Shown: one piece after another, positions 8,258 through 17,710 of the stretch
Numbering within the stretch: position 1 is the first letter of the stretch
Layout of the letters: the number at the start of each line of letters is the position of its first letter
Assembly (NCBI RefSeq): GCF_900112155.1
Contig: NZ_FOKQ01000009.1
Location: 59,908 to 123,907 of the forward strand
Length of the DNA: 64,000 nt
Reading direction: 5' to 3'
DNA from: Hominimerdicola alba
Lineage (GTDB): Bacteria > Bacillota > Clostridia > Oscillospirales > Ruminococcaceae
Made by a program: the position numbers and the translations under genes
The notes under the pieces: generated by a model
What the model was told of the DNA's origin: nothing
Databases searched by the model: none
What the model saw: only the letters and a program-made list of their open reading frames with translations

Positions 8258-9814
8258 ATGAGCAAGACTAAAGACGAAAATAACAGCAAGGCATCTGTCA
8301 GAAGACAGATTGCGGCACATATCAGGATGCTTGTAACAGGCGTTGCCGTCACCGGCGGCTGCGGACTGCTGATGCTGACTGACAGCGCTTTCAACCCCGC
8401 CAAAAGGGTAGAAGCAAAAGAGACCGTAAGATCTGCCGTAACACAGAAAGCAGAAAAGCCTGCCCCTAAGCCTGCCGTGGAGAAAAAGACAGCTCCGGTG
8501 GCTGAGCCAAAGCAGGAACCTAAAAAGGCTGAAGCCGAGCCTACTGTGAAAAAGATGACTTTCCCCAAGTATAAAAAAGCAGCCATAAGCGATTATGATA
8601 TGTCCGCTGCTGAAACAAAGTGCAAGGGATTCAAGGTCAACAGCCCCGCTATCACCGACCCCGACGATTTCACAGTGCCTTTCCCCGAGCAGGATACTCT
8701 TATCTATTATCCCGAAAAGGCAGCTCCCCAGAAGCTTACCGCTACAAGAAGCGTGGCAGGCGAGTATTTCAGGGTGCATGATGAAAACTCAGGCTCTACC
8801 GTTGTTATGAACGGTCATGAACTTCTCTGCCTGATGGTCAATAACGAGATAGGTGATACATGGGACGACGATGCGATCAAAGCGCAGATAGTCGCTGCAT
8901 ATTCTCACCTGAGATTCAATCAGGAGCACGGTCTGACACCTACCATAGGTCTTAGATACGGCTATTCCTCCAAGCTTGAGAGCATAGTTGAATCCGTTGA
9001 AGGTCAGGCTATGCACTATGACGGCGAGATAATCAATGCGGTATATTCAGCATCAAGTGCGGGTTATACCACTACCGCAGGCGATATCTGGAGTATGGAT
9101 TATCCCTACCTTAAATGCGTTGAAAGCGAATTCGACAGCCAGGATGTAAACTGGGGCATCGAAAAAACATATACCAAATCACAGGTCAAGTCCATGCTTG
9201 AGGGACGCTTCGGCATCACCCTCTCTGATGACCAGACCAAGTGGTTCACTATCGACAGAGCATACAGCGTTGTTTATATCGATACCGTCACCATTGACGG
9301 CAGAGATAACTGCAAGCTCACAGGCAACCAGCTCTGTAATATGATGGGTCTTAAATCCAACGCCATCACCATAAAGTACAAGGACGGCGAATTCACATTC
9401 ACCTCCTGCGGCTGGGGACACGGCGTAGGTATGTCACAGTGGGGCGCACATTACTACGCTGAAAACGGCTGGACATACGACCAGATACTGACCCACTATT
9501 ACGTCGATGCAAAGCTTGAACTTTCCAAGCCCGCAGAAGGCTCGGAGGAACCGCCTGAGGAAAGCAGCAGCGATACCTCAACTTCAACTACAAATACCGC
9601 AGCTGATGACAATACAGGTTATACCGCACCGCAGACCGATTACGGTTACAGCGATACCACATCGCAGTGGTCGGATTATTCCGCTTCCGATGATCAGTGG
9701 TCTTCGGATACGACCTATACATCTGATACCACCTACGATAACGGCGGTTATGATAACGGAAGCTACTACGATAACAGCACAGGCTGGTCGTATGAGCAAA
9801 ATGGAGGGTACTAA
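8258..9814 (+). CDS. SpoIID/LytB-domain protein, probable peptidoglycan lytic enzyme
   Basis: A 518-residue exported protein with a hydrophobic segment near 20-45, an Ala/Pro/Lys/Glu-rich linker to about 110, and a SpoIID domain (about 165-430). The signature GWGHGVGMSQWGA is present, with the MVNNEIG...ALKAQ-type catalytic-region helix (here NNEIGDTWDDDAIKAQIVAA). SpoIID of Bacillus is a lytic transglycosylase acting on denuded glycans in engulfment; homologues without sporulation partners serve wall remodelling. The C terminus is a 90-residue low-complexity tail of Ser, Thr, Asp, Tyr and Gly. ATG 8258 is used, with GAGG 10 bases upstream; GTG 8255 is possible. maf follows after 2 bases. Confidence 0.85.
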   Translation: MSKTKDENNSKASVRRQIAAHIRMLVTGVAVTGGCGLLMLTDSAFNPAKRVEAKETVRSAVTQKAEKPAPKPAVEKKTAPVAEPKQEPKKAEAEPTVKKMTFPKYKKAAISDYDMSAAETKCKGFKVNSPAITDPDDFTVPFPEQDTLIYYPEKAAPQKLTATRSVAGEYFRVHDENSGSTVVMNGHELLCLMVNNEIGDTWDDDAIKAQIVAAYSHLRFNQEHGLTPTIGLRYGYSSKLESIVESVEGQAMHYDGEIINAVYSASSAGYTTTAGDIWSMDYPYLKCVESEFDSQDVNWGIEKTYTKSQVKSMLEGRFGITLSDDQTKWFTIDRAYSVVYIDTVTIDGRDNCKLTGNQLCNMMGLKSNAITIKYKDGEFTFTSCGWGHGVGMSQWGAHYYAENGWTYDQILTHYYVDAKLELSKPAEGSEEPPEESSSDTSTSTTNTAADDNTGYTAPQTDYGYSDTTSQWSDYSASDDQWSSDTTYTSDTTYDNGGYDNGSYYDNSTGWSYEQNGGY

Positions 9815-9816
9815 GT

Positions 9817-10404
9817 TTGACTATCAAAAATCTGCTGATGGAATATGATGTGATACTCGCATCAGCATCACCGAGAAGAAAAGAGCTTATGCAGCTTATA
9901 TGTCCGTCATTCAGGGTGATCCCCGCCGACTGCGGAGAAGCAGTCCCCGAGGCACTGAGTGCAGGCGACGTTCCCGGTTTTCTGTCATTCCAGAAGTGCA
10001 AGTGCATTGCCGACGTTTACCAGAAAGCAGTCGTTATCGGCTGTGATACGGTAGTTACCACCGCCGACGGCGAGATACTCGGAAAACCCAAGGACAAAGC
10101 GGATGCAGCGCGTATGCTGAAGCTTCTGTCAGGAAGGATGCATACCGTGGATACAGGAGTATCCATCAGCTATAAAGGTCATACCGATACCTTTACCGAA
10201 ACAACAAAGGTCTGGTTCAAAGATCTTACCGATGAGGAGATAGAGGATTATATCAATACGGGCGAACCGATGGATAAGGCTGGCGCTTACGGCATACAGG
10301 GCGAGGGAACGCTTCTCGTGGATAAGATAGAGGGCGATTTCTTCAACGTTGTTGGACTGCCCGTATCCAAGCTTGCCGGCAAGCTGCATGAAATGTTAGA
10401 TTAA
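9817..10404 (+). CDS. maf: Maf-like nucleoside triphosphate pyrophosphatase
   Basis: House-cleaning enzyme that hydrolyses non-canonical or modified dNTP/UTP to the monophosphate and is linked to septum control in Bacillus. The N-terminal SASPRRKELM motif, the CDTVV motif with its catalytic Asp, GKPKD and the GAYGIQGEG...D region are intact over 195 residues. It uses a TTG start at 9817, supported by GGAGGG 8 bases upstream and only 2 bases after the preceding stop codon. It is therefore the last gene of a two-gene operon with the SpoIID-like protein. A strong terminator follows. Confidence 0.93.
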   Translation: MTIKNLLMEYDVILASASPRRKELMQLICPSFRVIPADCGEAVPEALSAGDVPGFLSFQKCKCIADVYQKAVVIGCDTVVTTADGEILGKPKDKADAARMLKLLSGRMHTVDTGVSISYKGHTDTFTETTKVWFKDLTDEEIEDYINTGEPMDKAGAYGIQGEGTLLVDKIEGDFFNVVGLPVSKLAGKLHEMLD

Positions 10405-10411
10405 CAAGGGC

Positions 10412-10445
10412 AAAGGCAGGCATAATAATTATATGTCTGCCTTTT
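10412..10445 (+). terminator. Terminator after maf
   Basis: A 13-bp stem AAAGGCAGGCATA / TATGTCTGCCTTT (one G-U pair) with a 7-base AT loop, ending in a T run. Confidence 0.85.
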
Positions 10446-10493
10446 GTATGTCTAAAAAGCAGAATACTCCTATGATAAATTAATAGAATGTAC

Positions 10494-10522
10494 TTGCAAA
10501 TATCTTGGAAATATGGTATGAT
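10494..10522 (+). promoter_or_regulatory. Sigma-A promoter of the SGNH/MBOAT operon
   Basis: TTGCAA, 17 bases, TATGAT, 34 bases before the start codon at 10557. Confidence 0.7.
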
Positions 10523-10556
10523 ATACTTATCTAGTTGTGTTCAGAGGAAATGAAAG

Positions 10557-11438
10557 ATGGAAAGTAATTCGGTTATCAGAAAAAGGCGCGTAAAAGCGCA
10601 GCAGAATATGATCACTGCCTTGTGTCTGGGGTGTATGCTGTTTACTGTGTGCTGGTCGGTGTTTGCCGCCGTTAAAGATGCACATAAACCCGCAGTTGAC
10701 ACCAAGGCTGAAAAAACTGCGCCTAAAATTGAAATAACCTCGCATGAAGCGAAACAGGAGGATACTGAATCTTCCGAAGCAGAGCCTGAAAGCTCCGTGA
10801 CAGAGGAAACAAGTTCCTACGCACCTGATTTTACAGAGGGTGAACATCCCTACGCTGTACCCAAGGATACAGCCGATAATCTTGGCGATGCAGTGTTTAT
10901 CGGTGACAGCCGTACAGTCGGTATGATGAACAGTACCGATAAGCCCCAGGCAACTTTCCTGTGCGCAGTGGGACTTAATATCGACACCGTGCTGACCTCC
11001 ACCGAGATAGCACAGGGCGACGGTTCAGTGGGTACTCTCCAGCAGGCACTCAGTTCCCGTCAGTTCGGCAGAGTATTCATAAGCTTCGGAACCAACGAGA
11101 TGGGCTGGCCTTATGTGGATACATTTGAGGAGCACTATACCGAGATGGTAAAAACTATCCAGAGCTATCAGCCCAATGCCGAGATATATCTCATAGGCAT
11201 ACTTCCTCTGGCAGAATCCCAGGATCAGGACGGCGACGCTGTTAATAACGAGAACGCCCGCACTTTCACCGCTTCGATAGAAAAGGTGGCAGGCGAACTG
11301 GGTCTGCATTATCTTGACTGCTCAGCTGCTGTTGCGGACGAAAACGGCTACCTCCCCGAGGAAGCTTCTCCCGACGGCATACACATGACAGCCGACTATT
11401 GCCTCTACTGGCAGAATTTCATAATAGACAATACCTGA
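10557..11438 (+). CDS. Membrane-anchored SGNH/GDSL-family esterase
   Basis: 293 residues with a basic start, one membrane segment (about 18-40), a charged Glu/Ser/Thr linker and an extracytoplasmic SGNH domain from about residue 115. Block I is IGDSRTVGM (catalytic Ser), block III GTNEMG, and block V DGIHM with the Asp-x-x-His pair. Such enzymes deacetylate surface polysaccharide or peptidoglycan, or act with an MBOAT partner in O-acetyl transfer. An MBOAT gene lies two genes downstream in the same operon. The substrate is unknown. The start is supported by AGAGGAAATG upstream. Confidence 0.82.
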   Translation: MESNSVIRKRRVKAQQNMITALCLGCMLFTVCWSVFAAVKDAHKPAVDTKAEKTAPKIEITSHEAKQEDTESSEAEPESSVTEETSSYAPDFTEGEHPYAVPKDTADNLGDAVFIGDSRTVGMMNSTDKPQATFLCAVGLNIDTVLTSTEIAQGDGSVGTLQQALSSRQFGRVFISFGTNEMGWPYVDTFEEHYTEMVKTIQSYQPNAEIYLIGILPLAESQDQDGDAVNNENARTFTASIEKVAGELGLHYLDCSAAVADENGYLPEEASPDGIHMTADYCLYWQNFIIDNT

Positions 11439-11477
11439 CGGTATGACAATAAAGATTAAAAGGATAAGGTGAGTAAA

Positions 11478-11975
11478 ATGAATATCAAAAAAACATTATG
11501 TATCATTCTTGCAGCTATGACAGTTACCTGCGCCTGCGCTTCCTGCGGCAAAAAGGACGACGATAAGGGCGGCGATAACTCCGCCAAGACCGCTGTTGAG
11601 ACCATGGACGTTGCAGCGATTGCGGATAAGCTGAAGAGCGATATTTCCTACGAGGACAGCCTCGTTGAATTTGATGCTGACAAGATCAATAAGATACTGG
11701 GCGTTTCACCCGATGCTTACAAGACCGCAAAGGTATATGTAAGCTCCACAGGCGCTACCCCCGAGGAGATCGCCTGCTTTGAAGCAAACAAGGATATGGC
11801 TGAATCCATCGAGGGAAGCCTTACCATAAGACTTGCTAACCAGAAGTCTACTTTCACCGATTATAAGCCCGAGCAGGCTCCAAAGCTGGATGACGCTGTG
11901 CTTGTTGTAAAGGGCGATTACGTGTTCTTCAGCGTATCAGGCGACAGTGCAAAGGCTAAGGAGATAATCGGTTAA
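11478..11975 (+). CDS. DUF4358-type lipoprotein
   Basis: 165 residues starting with a signal peptide and lipobox (ACASC, acylated Cys near residue 24), then a short Asp/Gly/Lys spacer and a globular domain. The region ILGVSPDAYKTAKVYVSSTGATPEEIACFEA matches the DUF4358 pattern, as does the ending VVKGDYVFFSVSGDSAKAKEII. The function of the family is unknown; it often accompanies MBOAT and SGNH genes, as here. The ATG at 11478 has AAGGTGAG upstream. The stop codon overlaps the MBOAT start (TAATG), so translation is coupled. Confidence 0.78.
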   Translation: MNIKKTLCIILAAMTVTCACASCGKKDDDKGGDNSAKTAVETMDVAAIADKLKSDISYEDSLVEFDADKINKILGVSPDAYKTAKVYVSSTGATPEEIACFEANKDMAESIEGSLTIRLANQKSTFTDYKPEQAPKLDDAVLVVKGDYVFFSVSGDSAKAKEIIG

Positions 11976-13420
11976 TGCTTTTTTCAAGTACGACCTTCCT
12001 TTTTGGCTTCCTGCCCGCAGTACTGCTGATGTATTTCCTGATGCCCGTACTGTTCAGAAAGCACGCAAGAACAGCCCAGAACGCAGTGCTGTTCCTGTTC
12101 AGTCTTGTGTTCTACGCATGGGGCGAACCAATATATATATTTCTGATGTGTCTGTCCATAACAGTCGCATACATCACGGGCATACTTGCGGATAAGACCC
12201 GCCTGCCCGAGAATAAAAAGGACAGCAAAGGTCCTTTTGCTGCGATGATGACAGCGGTGGTCTGGAATCTGGGACTGCTGCTGTTTTTCAAGTATACGGA
12301 TTTCTTTATCAACACCATAAACTCCGCTGCAGGCACACAGTTAAAGCCCACAGGTCTGGCACTGCCAATAGGCATAAGCTTCTACAGCTTCCAGACTTTG
12401 TCCTATGTTATCGACGTATATAAAGGCAACGTAAAGTGCCAGAAGAATATACTCCATCTTGGCACTTACGTGGCACTGTTCCCCCAGCTTATCGCAGGAC
12501 CTATCGTAAGATACATAGATGTCGCCGAACAGCTGGTCCACAGGGATGAGAGCATCGAAAAGTTTGCAGAGGGCGTAAAGCGCTTCTGTATCGGTCTGGG
12601 CAAGAAAGTCATCATCGCCAATGCGGTGGGTGAACTTTTTGACAGCATATCCAACTCCCCCCAGAGCGAACTCAGCATAGCCGCAAGCTGGATAGGCATA
12701 ATCGCATATACCTTCCAGATATACTTCGATTTCTCGGGCTATTCCGATATGGCGATAGGTCTCGGCAAGATGTTCGGGTTTGATTTCCTTGAAAACTTCA
12801 ACTACCCCTACATATCCGATTCCATCACCGAATTCTGGCGCAGATGGCATATCTCACTGTCAAGCTGGTTCAGGGATTATGTCTATATCCCCCTGGGCGG
12901 AAACCGCAAGGGCAAGGCAAGACAGTGCGTAAATATCATGGTGGTGTGGTTCCTGACAGGCTTCTGGCACGGCGCTAACTGGAATTTCATGATGTGGGGC
13001 GTTTACTTCGGCGTGATACTCCTGCTGGAGAAAAACTTCCTGCTGAAACTCCTGAAAAAATCACCAAAGATAATCCAGCATATCTATGCACTTCTGCTGA
13101 TAGTTATTGGCTGGGGAATTTTCGCCTACGAAGATACCTCGGCGCTCTTGCAGAATCTGAAAAATATGTTCGGCTTCGGCGGACTTCCCCTCTGGAACGG
13201 ACAGACAGCTTTCTGGCTCACACAGAACATAGTTCTGTTCATGCTGGCGATTGTATGCTCCACCCCGCTTATCAAAAAAGCAGGCGGATTCATGGCAAAG
13301 CATAAGCCCTCAATGTACGAAACGGTCATCGTCCCCGCAGAATGTACCCTGCTGTTCATAGTATCGGTGGCATATCTGGCAGGCAACTCCTTCAACCCGT
13401 TTTTGTATTTCAGGTTCTAG
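11975..13420 (+). CDS. MBOAT-family O-acyltransferase (AlgI/DltB-like), copy 1
   Basis: Polytopic membrane enzyme of 481 residues, the usual AlgI length, predicted to move an acyl group across the membrane onto an extracellular polymer. Family marks are FYAWGEP near residue 48, SFYSFQTLSYVIDVYKG, LFPQLIAGPIVRY, FDFSGYSDMAIGLGKMFG, FWRRWHISLSSWFRDYVYIPLGGN and the catalytic histidine in GFWHGANWNF. With the SGNH esterase and the DUF4358 lipoprotein it probably forms an O-acetylation unit. The polymer cannot be told from sequence. A second MBOAT lies at 20621 with different partners. Confidence 0.92.
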   Translation: MLFSSTTFLFGFLPAVLLMYFLMPVLFRKHARTAQNAVLFLFSLVFYAWGEPIYIFLMCLSITVAYITGILADKTRLPENKKDSKGPFAAMMTAVVWNLGLLLFFKYTDFFINTINSAAGTQLKPTGLALPIGISFYSFQTLSYVIDVYKGNVKCQKNILHLGTYVALFPQLIAGPIVRYIDVAEQLVHRDESIEKFAEGVKRFCIGLGKKVIIANAVGELFDSISNSPQSELSIAASWIGIIAYTFQIYFDFSGYSDMAIGLGKMFGFDFLENFNYPYISDSITEFWRRWHISLSSWFRDYVYIPLGGNRKGKARQCVNIMVVWFLTGFWHGANWNFMMWGVYFGVILLLEKNFLLKLLKKSPKIIQHIYALLLIVIGWGIFAYEDTSALLQNLKNMFGFGGLPLWNGQTAFWLTQNIVLFMLAIVCSTPLIKKAGGFMAKHKPSMYETVIVPAECTLLFIVSVAYLAGNSFNPFLYFRF

Positions 13421-13429
13421 GAGGACAGC

Positions 13430-13984
13430 ATGATAGAAGTTGAATTGAAATTAGATTCGAGGTCACTGTGGTATGATATGAAAAATGACCCGCTGGGTTG
13501 GTTGCTTGTATTGGTGATCTTTATTGGCGGGGTGATATATTCAGTGTCCGGTGCAAAAGATTTTAACTACTTCACGGTGGTGTCTAACCATATCAAAAAT
13601 GGCAGTCTGACGACGCTGTTTACGAAATCTACATTTTGGATTATCACTGTAAATTTGTTTGCTTCTTGTGTGGTTCCACTTATATTGATTATTTTGGTTT
13701 TGCCGCCTTTAAGGCTACGAAGAGTACAAAAGCGCTTACCAAATTACAAAAGCACACTTATATTTGATGACGAAAAGATCATTAATGACTATTCTTATGA
13801 TAATGTCAATAATCATACAGAGGTCCCGTATAGCATGATCAAGCGGGTGACGCACAAAAAAGGTCTATTCAATATCAAACTGAAAAATTCGATGTTATTA
13901 TATGATGACTGCTTTACAAAAGGCACTCCCGCCGAGCTTGAAGCCTTGCTTAAAGAAAAATGCCCCGATAAATGCAAATTCTGA
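13430..13984 (+). CDS. YcxB-like membrane protein of unknown function
   Basis: 184 residues with two hydrophobic segments (about 20-40 and 68-92), followed by a soluble C-terminal domain. The stretch STLIFDDEKIINDYSYDNVNNHTEVPYSMIKRVTH resembles the YcxB-like C-terminal domain found beside membrane helices in Firmicutes. AGGAGG precedes the ATG, and it follows the MBOAT gene by 9 bases, so it belongs to that operon. Its codon use is more AT-rich than its neighbours, which may mean recent acquisition. Confidence 0.6.
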   Translation: MIEVELKLDSRSLWYDMKNDPLGWLLVLVIFIGGVIYSVSGAKDFNYFTVVSNHIKNGSLTTLFTKSTFWIITVNLFASCVVPLILIILVLPPLRLRRVQKRLPNYKSTLIFDDEKIINDYSYDNVNNHTEVPYSMIKRVTHKKGLFNIKLKNSMLLYDDCFTKGTPAELEALLKEKCPDKCKF

Positions 13985-13996
13985 CGGAGGAACACC

Positions 13997-14371
13997 ATGA
14001 AAAAATGGTATGACGAAGAATATGAGTTCACAGTTGAGGTAACAGGATTTCTCCACGGAAACAGTACCGAGAGATACTGCCGCAACGGCGAAGAACCCGG
14101 CGATACCTACACCTGCACCTACGGCTGTCCCGTAAACAAGGACGGTCAGGGCATATGCTCCAAAACAATGATGATGCTGTATCCGCTGATGGAAGCTGTC
14201 CGCAGCGGCGGCGACCTTGAAAATCTCGGCGGTGACAGCAAGTATACCAAGACCATAGTCTGTCCCGACGGCTGTGTTATGTTCAGACTGACAGCAAAGC
14301 CTTTGGGCAACCCGAATTTCCATAAAGGAAAATTCTGGGATTACCCCGATGAAACAGAGGAATGTAAATGA
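13997..14371 (+). CDS. TIGR04076-family small protein
   Basis: 124 residues recalling the TIGR04076 family of unknown function: a Cys-containing core with YGCPVNKDGQGICSK, then MLYPLMEAVRSGGDLENLGG and CPDGCVMFRL. The pattern of paired cysteines suggests metal or disulfide roles, but nothing is proved. GGAGG lies upstream. The stop overlaps the next start (ATGA), so the two are coupled. Confidence 0.7.
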   Translation: MKKWYDEEYEFTVEVTGFLHGNSTERYCRNGEEPGDTYTCTYGCPVNKDGQGICSKTMMMLYPLMEAVRSGGDLENLGGDSKYTKTIVCPDGCVMFRLTAKPLGNPNFHKGKFWDYPDETEECK

Positions 14372-14727
14372 ATCACGAATTACTGAACCTGCTGGGTTCG
14401 CTGGCATTGAAATGCGGCATCATAATGGTGCTGATAGTGCTGGCTTGTCTGGTAACGCCGAGAATGGCGAAATGGATACAGAAGAAAAATCCTCAGCTGG
14501 CAGACAAGATCGAACGCAAGGGTCTTGCCGCTCCCGAAAGGGTGGAGGATTCTGCCACGGGACATTCTCCCCAGGAAAACTACGAAGTCCACAGCGCCTT
14601 TGAAGCTTCAAAGGAAGAGGACTTCGACCCCAATTATAAGATATACAACCAGGATATCTACGCTTTCAATTTCGGCAAGAAAAAGAAAGCCGAGGATAAA
14701 CAGGGAGAAGCAAGCAATAAAGACTAA
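14368..14727 (+). CDS. Small membrane protein of unknown function
   Basis: 119 residues: one membrane segment (about 15-33, CGIIMVLIVLACLV) and a charged cytosolic tail ending in Lys/Glu-rich repeats. No family recognised. It begins inside the stop of the TIGR04076 gene and is the last gene before proS, about 105 bases away. Confidence 0.6.
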   Translation: MNHELLNLLGSLALKCGIIMVLIVLACLVTPRMAKWIQKKNPQLADKIERKGLAAPERVEDSATGHSPQENYEVHSAFEASKEEDFDPNYKIYNQDIYAFNFGKKKKAEDKQGEASNKD

Positions 14728-14832
14728 TGAAAAGCGCTTGTTATCAGCTGTTGATCTTATCCTCGAATCATAAAAAAGTAAAACAGGGGCGGAGTGATTT
14801 CGCCGTACATATAATTAGGAGTTGAAAAAAAT

Positions 14833-16275
14833 ATGGCAAAGAATAAGAAAATGGTCGATGCGATAACCTCAATGGACGAGGATTTCGCAAAATGGTATAC
14901 CGATATCTGCACTAAGGCAGAGCTCATCGCGTATACAAGCGTCAAGGGCTGTATGGTTATAAGACCTTACGGCTACGCTATCTGGGAAAATATCCAGCGT
15001 CTGCTCGATACCCGTTTCAAGGAACTGGGTCACGAGAATGTTTGTATGCCTATGTTTATCCCCGAGAGCCTTCTCCAGAAGGAAAAGGATCACGTTGAGG
15101 GCTTCGCTCCCGAAGTTGCATGGGTAACTCACGGCGGAAGCGAGAAGCTTGAAGACAGACTCTGCGTAAGACCTACCTCCGAGACACTGTTCTGCGAGCA
15201 CTACGCTAATATCGTTCACAGCTACCGCGACCTTCCCAAGCTGTATAACCAGTGGGTAAGCGTTGTAAGATGGGAAAAGACCACCCGTCCTTTCCTCCGT
15301 TCCAGAGAATTCCTGTGGCAGGAGGGTCATACCATACACGAAACAGCAGATGAGGCTATCGAAGAGACAGAGCGTATGCTGAACTGCTACGCTGATTTCT
15401 GCGAGAAAGAGCTTGCTATGCCCGTAGTAAAGGGCAGAAAGACCGACAGCGATAAGTTCGCAGGCGCTGAGGCTACCTACGCTATCGAAGCACTCATGCA
15501 CGATGGTAAGGCTCTTCAGGCAGGTACTTCCCACTATTTCGGTGATGGCTTTGCCAAGGCTTTCGGCATCCAGTTCACAGGCAGAGATAATAAGCTGGCA
15601 TTCCCCCACCAGACTTCATGGGGCGTGACCACACGTCTTATCGGTGCTATCATCATGACCCACGGCGATGACAACGGTCTTGTACTGCCCCCTGCAGTTG
15701 CACCTGTACAGGCAGTTATCGTTCCTATACAGCAGTTCAAGGAAGGCGTTCTTGAAAAGGCAAACGAGGTATACGAGCAGCTGAAAGCAGCTGGTATCCG
15801 CGTAAAGCTGGATGATACCGACCAGTCCCCCGGATGGAAGTTCGCTGAGTACGAGATGAAGGGCGTGCCTGTTCGTATCGAGCTGGGACCCAAGGATATC
15901 GAGAACGGTCAGTGCGTAATAGTTACCAGACACGACAGAGAGAAGACCTTCACACCTCTCACCGAGCTGGTCGAGACAGTAAACGCTAAGCTTGAAGCTG
16001 TACGTGACGGCATATTCAAGAAGGCTCTTGAAAACCGCGAGAGACGTACCTATGCCTGCAAAACCACCGATGATATCATCAAGGCTCTCGAAGAGAAAGG
16101 CGATGGCTTCGTAAAGGCTATGTGGTGTGGCGAAGAAGAGTGCGAGGATAAGGTAAAGGAACTGACAGGCGTTGGTTCAAGATGTATCCCCTTCGAGCAG
16201 GATAATATCAGCGACGTATGCGTATGCTGCGGCAAGCCTGCAAAGAAAATGGTACTCTGGGGCAAGGCTTATTAA
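14833..16275 (+). CDS. proS: Prolyl-tRNA synthetase, archaeal/eukaryotic-type (ProS type 3)
   Basis: Class II aminoacyl-tRNA synthetase charging tRNA-Pro. At 480 residues it lacks the roughly 180-residue editing insertion of the common bacterial enzyme, so it is the short archaeal-like type found in some Firmicutes. Visible parts: FMPMF-like motif 1 region [12 protein letters not shown], motif 2 [21 protein letters not shown], the [15 protein letters not shown] loop, motif 3 region, an anticodon-binding domain (from about 285), and a C-terminal zinc-ribbon-like end with CVCCGKPA ending in KAY. TTAGGAGTTG lies 8 bases before the ATG. No T-box was found in the 105-base leader. Confidence 0.95.
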   Translation: MAKNKKMVDAITSMDEDFAKWYTDICTKAELIAYTSVKGCMVIRPYGYAIWENIQRLLDTRFKELGHENVCMPMFIPESLLQKEKDHVEGFAPEVAWVTHGGSEKLEDRLCVRPTSETLFCEHYANIVHSYRDLPKLYNQWVSVVRWEKTTRPFLRSREFLWQEGHTIHETADEAIEETERMLNCYADFCEKELAMPVVKGRKTDSDKFAGAEATYAIEALMHDGKALQAGTSHYFGDGFAKAFGIQFTGRDNKLAFPHQTSWGVTTRLIGAIIMTHGDDNGLVLPPAVAPVQAVIVPIQQFKEGVLEKANEVYEQLKAAGIRVKLDDTDQSPGWKFAEYEMKGVPVRIELGPKDIENGQCVIVTRHDREKTFTPLTELVETVNAKLEAVRDGIFKKALENRERRTYACKTTDDIIKALEEKGDGFVKAMWCGEEECEDKVKELTGVGSRCIPFEQDNISDVCVCCGKPAKKMVLWGKAY

Positions 16276-16334
16276 TTCACAATTCATAATTATTGACAGG
16301 AATTATTGCTTTGCTGTTTTATCGAAATAAATAT

Positions 16335-16370
16335 ACGGGAGATATCTTTTCGGATATCTCCCGTGTTTTT
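16335..16370. terminator. Bidirectional terminator between proS and the ABC permease gene
   Basis: A perfect 12-bp stem ACGGGAGATATC / GATATCTCCCGT with loop TTTTCG, followed by GTTTTT on the plus strand. It lies between two convergent genes. Confidence 0.88.
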
Positions 16371-16387
16371 ATATCATATAAACTTGA

Positions 16388-17710
16388 TCATACCGACCGC
16401 CTTGTGAACCCATCCCATGCAGTAAGCAGGAACACCGCCAGATGAGCTACCACAACGATTATAGCAAATCCCACCGTTTGCTGTGGGAAGGACGCTCCGC
16501 CTTTGTATATGGTAAGCAGGTCTGTGTTGGCAAATATCAGATATCTGCCCCAGTCCATTTTGTATCCTGACATCACAGCAATAACGGGAGTTCCTATGGA
16601 ATTTACGATAAATCCTGTCACTATCGCCAGTGAAGTGCTTCTCATCAGTGAGGATATCATAAATGCCAGCGAAGTTGTTATCAGCACCTGAACGCTTTTC
16701 AGCATAAAGTTCTTGATAAGGTAGATGAAAGTATTCTGTGCCACTACCTCGCCCTCTTTCAGTGCCAGATAAGGCGCTGATATACCGTCAAACCCGAATA
16801 ACATTCCGACCATGGGTATGTTTACAAGGAACATCAGCAGCATCAGCAGAAATCCCATGGATATCACCGTGACATACTTCGCCATAAGTATCTCGCCGCG
16901 CTTTGCGGGGCTTATCAGCAGGAATTTTATCGTTCCCTGACTGAATTCACTTGCCACGATACCGCCTGCTATCATCAGCATTATTATGCCGATAAAGCTT
17001 TCAACATAGGGTATCTTTATCATTACGTCCCAGAAACCGAACTTTTCCGAGTAATTTGCTTCCAGAATCGATACATCTTTTTTTGATGTCTCATCATAAA
17101 GCTCGTTTTCCAGCTGATATCTGTATTTCGCTATGGATTCCTCTGGGGAATCTGTGTCTTCAGTTGATCCGTCCATAGCATTGGCTATTTTGAATATGAG
17201 AGCGTTCTTTTCCTCAAATTCCTCGCCGTAACCGATGTCATGCTCCAGCTTATATTTGTAGACCCATTTGTCGCGGTTTGAACAATCGATTTTCTTGCTG
17301 TTGTAGCTGCAGAAACCTCTCCAGTCGTTTGTTTTGCAAAGCAGAGTATAGGTCTGTATGTCTTGCTTATTTGCATCGTCATACATACCGTTCAAGTATG
17401 CCGAAAACTCCCAGTCAGAATCAACATCTACAGCTTCGATAAGTGCCAGCTTTTCTTCACGCAGGGGCATATCGGGGCTGTTCTCGATCTCTCTTTTTCT
17501 GTCTTGTAGAGCTTCTGTTCTGTACGCTATTTCATCAAACTCAGCAGCGCCGAACTCTTTCATGCCAATATTATTTATAAACTTTGCCATCGGTGCAAAG
17601 CATATACATACCGCCAGGAATATTACCAGCAGTATCCTTGTTGACTTCTTTTTATATATCTTGATATACTCGTTTTTCACAAGCTCAAAAAACTTACCCA
17701 ACCTGTCCAT
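16388..17710 (-). CDS. ABC-2 type transporter permease
   Basis: 440-residue integral membrane protein with one N-terminal helix (about 25-45), a 170-residue extracytoplasmic loop rich in charge, and five C-terminal helices from about 235. The GGIVASEFSQGTIKFLLISPAKRGEILMAKY block is the hallmark of ABC-2 permeases, related to bacitracin or lantibiotic exporters and NatB. It partners the ATPase gene just upstream (17-base overlap). The cargo is unknown; no bacteriocin or resistance regulator gene lies nearby. Confidence 0.88.
   Translation of the reverse strand: MDRLGKFFELVKNEYIKIYKKKSTRILLVIFLAVCICFAPMAKFINNIGMKEFGAAEFDEIAYRTEALQDRKREIENSPDMPLREEKLALIEAVDVDSDWEFSAYLNGMYDDANKQDIQTYTLLCKTNDWRGFCSYNSKKIDCSNRDKWVYKYKLEHDIGYGEEFEEKNALIFKIANAMDGSTEDTDSPEESIAKYRYQLENELYDETSKKDVSILEANYSEKFGFWDVMIKIPYVESFIGIIMLMIAGGIVASEFSQGTIKFLLISPAKRGEILMAKYVTVISMGFLLMLLMFLVNIPMVGMLFGFDGISAPYLALKEGEVVAQNTFIYLIKNFMLKSVQVLITTSLAFMISSLMRSTSLAIVTGFIVNSIGTPVIAVMSGYKMDWGRYLIFANTDLLTIYKGGASFPQQTVGFAIIVVVAHLAVFLLTAWDGFTRRSV

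Noticed and set aside
14728..14832. Possible T-box leader before proS
   Set aside because: Only 105 bases; no T-box consensus and no antiterminator/terminator pair was found.
14869..15609. 246-codon minus-strand frame within proS
   Set aside because: Antisense shadow of a clear ProRS.
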